Positions 5,911 through 6,882 of a stretch of DNA of 6,882 nt are shown piece by piece; position 1 is the first letter of the stretch, and each line of letters opens with the position of its first letter. The stretch comes from Parvibaculum sp. GTDB taxonomy: Bacteria; Pseudomonadota; Alphaproteobacteria; Parvibaculales; Parvibaculaceae. A model generated the notes under the pieces. The model was given only the letters and a program-made list of their open reading frames with translations, was not told the DNA's origin and did no database searches. A program made the translations under genes and the position numbers. The stretch is taken from contig JAGUWA010000312.1 in NCBI GenBank assembly GCA_020062605.1, positions 1 to 6,882 on the forward strand. Reading direction: 5' to 3'.

Positions 5911-6882
5911 ATGCAGGCGATTCACGATTTCGTGGACATGGTGGACGGGTATCTCTGGGGCCCCTGGATGCTCGGCGCGCTTGCGCTGACCGGCGTGTTC
6001 CTCACCATCGGCCTGCGCTTCGTTCCATGGCGCAAGCTGCCTGACGCCTTCAGGCTCGCCGTCCAGCCCTCGAAGGGCGAAGGCGACATCTCCCCCTTCC
6101 AGGCGCTGATGACGGCGCTCGCCGCCACCGTCGGCACCGGCAACATCGCGGGCGTCGCGACCGCGATCTATTTCGGCGGACCGGGCGCGCTCTTTTATAT
6201 GTGGGTGATCGCGCTTGTCGGCATGGCGACGAAATATTCCGAAGCCGTCTGCGCCGTTGCCTGGCGCGAGGTCGACGAACTCGGCAATCATGTCGGCGGG
6301 CCGATGTACTACATCAAGAACGGCGTCGGCGCGAAGTTCCCGAAACTGGCGCTGGTGCTGGCGCCCGCCTTCGCCATCTTCACCGCCTTTGCTGGCTTCG
6401 GCATCGGCAACGGCGTGCAGGCGAATTCGGTGGCGCTGGCCCTCCAGGATAATTTCGCCGTTCCCGTCGAGGTCACCGGACTTGTGCTGATGGTCGTTGT
6501 CGGCCTCGTGCTCATTGGCGGCATTCGCCGCATCGCCGATGTGGCCAGCATGCTCGTGCCCTCGATGATCGTGCTCTGCATGGGCACGGGGCTCATCATT
6601 CTCGCGATGAACTACGCGGCCATTCCGGGCGCGATTGCGCTCATCTTCTCTTCCGCATTCAATCCCGTTGCGGCGGAAGGCGGCTTCCTCGGCGCGACGG
6701 TCATGCTTGCGATCCGCTGGGGCTTCGCGCGCGGCATCTTCTCGAACGAGGCAGGCCTCGGCAGCGCCGCCATCGCGCATGCGGCGGCGAAGACCGACGA
6801 TCCGATCCAGCAGGGCCTTGTCGGCATGCTCGGCACCTTCATCGACACGATCATCGTCTGCACGGTGACCGGCCTCGTCATC
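5911..6882 (+). CDS. AGCS-family alanine/glycine:cation symporter, 5' part (3' end outside window)
   Basis: Members of the amino acid:cation symporter (AGCS) family import alanine or glycine, usually with Na+, across the inner membrane. The frame is open from ATG 5911 to the window edge, 324 codons of an expected 450-500. The N-terminus MQAIHDFVDMVDGYLWGP is followed by a first helix at about 18-37. Family landmarks are TVGTGNIAGVATAI (73-86, the unwound substrate/sodium-site helix), GGPGALFYMW (89-98), KYSEA (108-112), GGPMYYI (129-135) and ARGIFSNEAGLGSAAIAHAA (273-292). At least six further hydrophobic segments can be seen between residues 93 and 324. The start has a G-run (5899-5904) about 6 bases upstream. 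ATG 5894 is out of frame, and ATG 5938 would remove the conserved amphipathic start. Substrate and coupling ion cannot be told from the sequence. No gene follows inside the window. Confidence 0.94.
   Translation, partial: MQAIHDFVDMVDGYLWGPWMLGALALTGVFLTIGLRFVPWRKLPDAFRLAVQPSKGEGDISPFQALMTALAATVGTGNIAGVATAIYFGGPGALFYMWVIALVGMATKYSEAVCAVAWREVDELGNHVGGPMYYIKNGVGAKFPKLALVLAPAFAIFTAFAGFGIGNGVQANSVALALQDNFAVPVEVTGLVLMVVVGLVLIGGIRRIADVASMLVPSMIVLCMGTGLIILAMNYAAIPGAIALIFSSAFNPVAAEGGFLGATVMLAIRWGFARGIFSNEAGLGSAAIAHAAAKTDDPIQQGLVGMLGTFIDTIIVCTVTGLVI

Noticed and set aside
5656..6780. A 374-codon open frame on the minus strand opposite the symporter
   Set aside because: Low-complexity Arg/Ala/His/Asp-rich translation with no domain. 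The plus strand holds a clear AGCS protein.

Overview
This window is ordinary housekeeping chromosome from a GC-rich alphaproteobacterium. The def-fmt-truA run, the dapE-like C-terminal half, strong G/C bias at third codon positions and a palindromic repeat of the 'CATTGCGAG...GAAGCAATCC' type all fit Alphaproteobacteria. A Hyphomicrobiales/Parvibaculum-like source is my guess; genus cannot be read from the sequence alone.

Left block, + strand (1-2247): the 3' two thirds of dapE (lysine/diaminopimelate pathway), a five-helix membrane protein of unknown function, and murI (glutamate racemase). The three are joined by 4-base overlaps (TTGA, then ATGA) and look like one operon. dapE and murI both lead to peptidoglycan precursors (meso-diaminopimelate and D-glutamate). 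The membrane protein between them is the only gene here whose role I cannot name.

Convergent junction (2248-2385): 138 noncoding bases almost filled by a large imperfect inverted repeat (2264-2365), a dispersed palindromic element lying between the ends of murI and truA.

Middle block, - strand (4585 down to 2386): def, fmt and truA, again overlapping by 1-4 bases. Fmt formylates the initiator Met-tRNA, Def removes the formyl group from new proteins, and TruA makes pseudouridine in tRNA anticodon arms. A small perfect hairpin sits on the fmt/truA junction and includes the likely truA Shine-Dalgarno sequence.

Right block, + strand (4677-6882): rmuC, divergent from def across 91 bases, followed after a 130-base gap with several possible hairpins by the first 324 codons of an AGCS-family alanine/glycine:cation symporter that runs off the window.

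I see no CRISPR array, tRNA, rRNA, insertion sequence, phage gene, toxin-antitoxin pair or defence system. I do not think the window holds a previously undescribed system. The points worth a second look are the composite repeat, the fmt/truA hairpin, the unknown membrane protein and the arrangement of the two blocks. Many long open frames opposite the real genes are shadows caused by codon bias.
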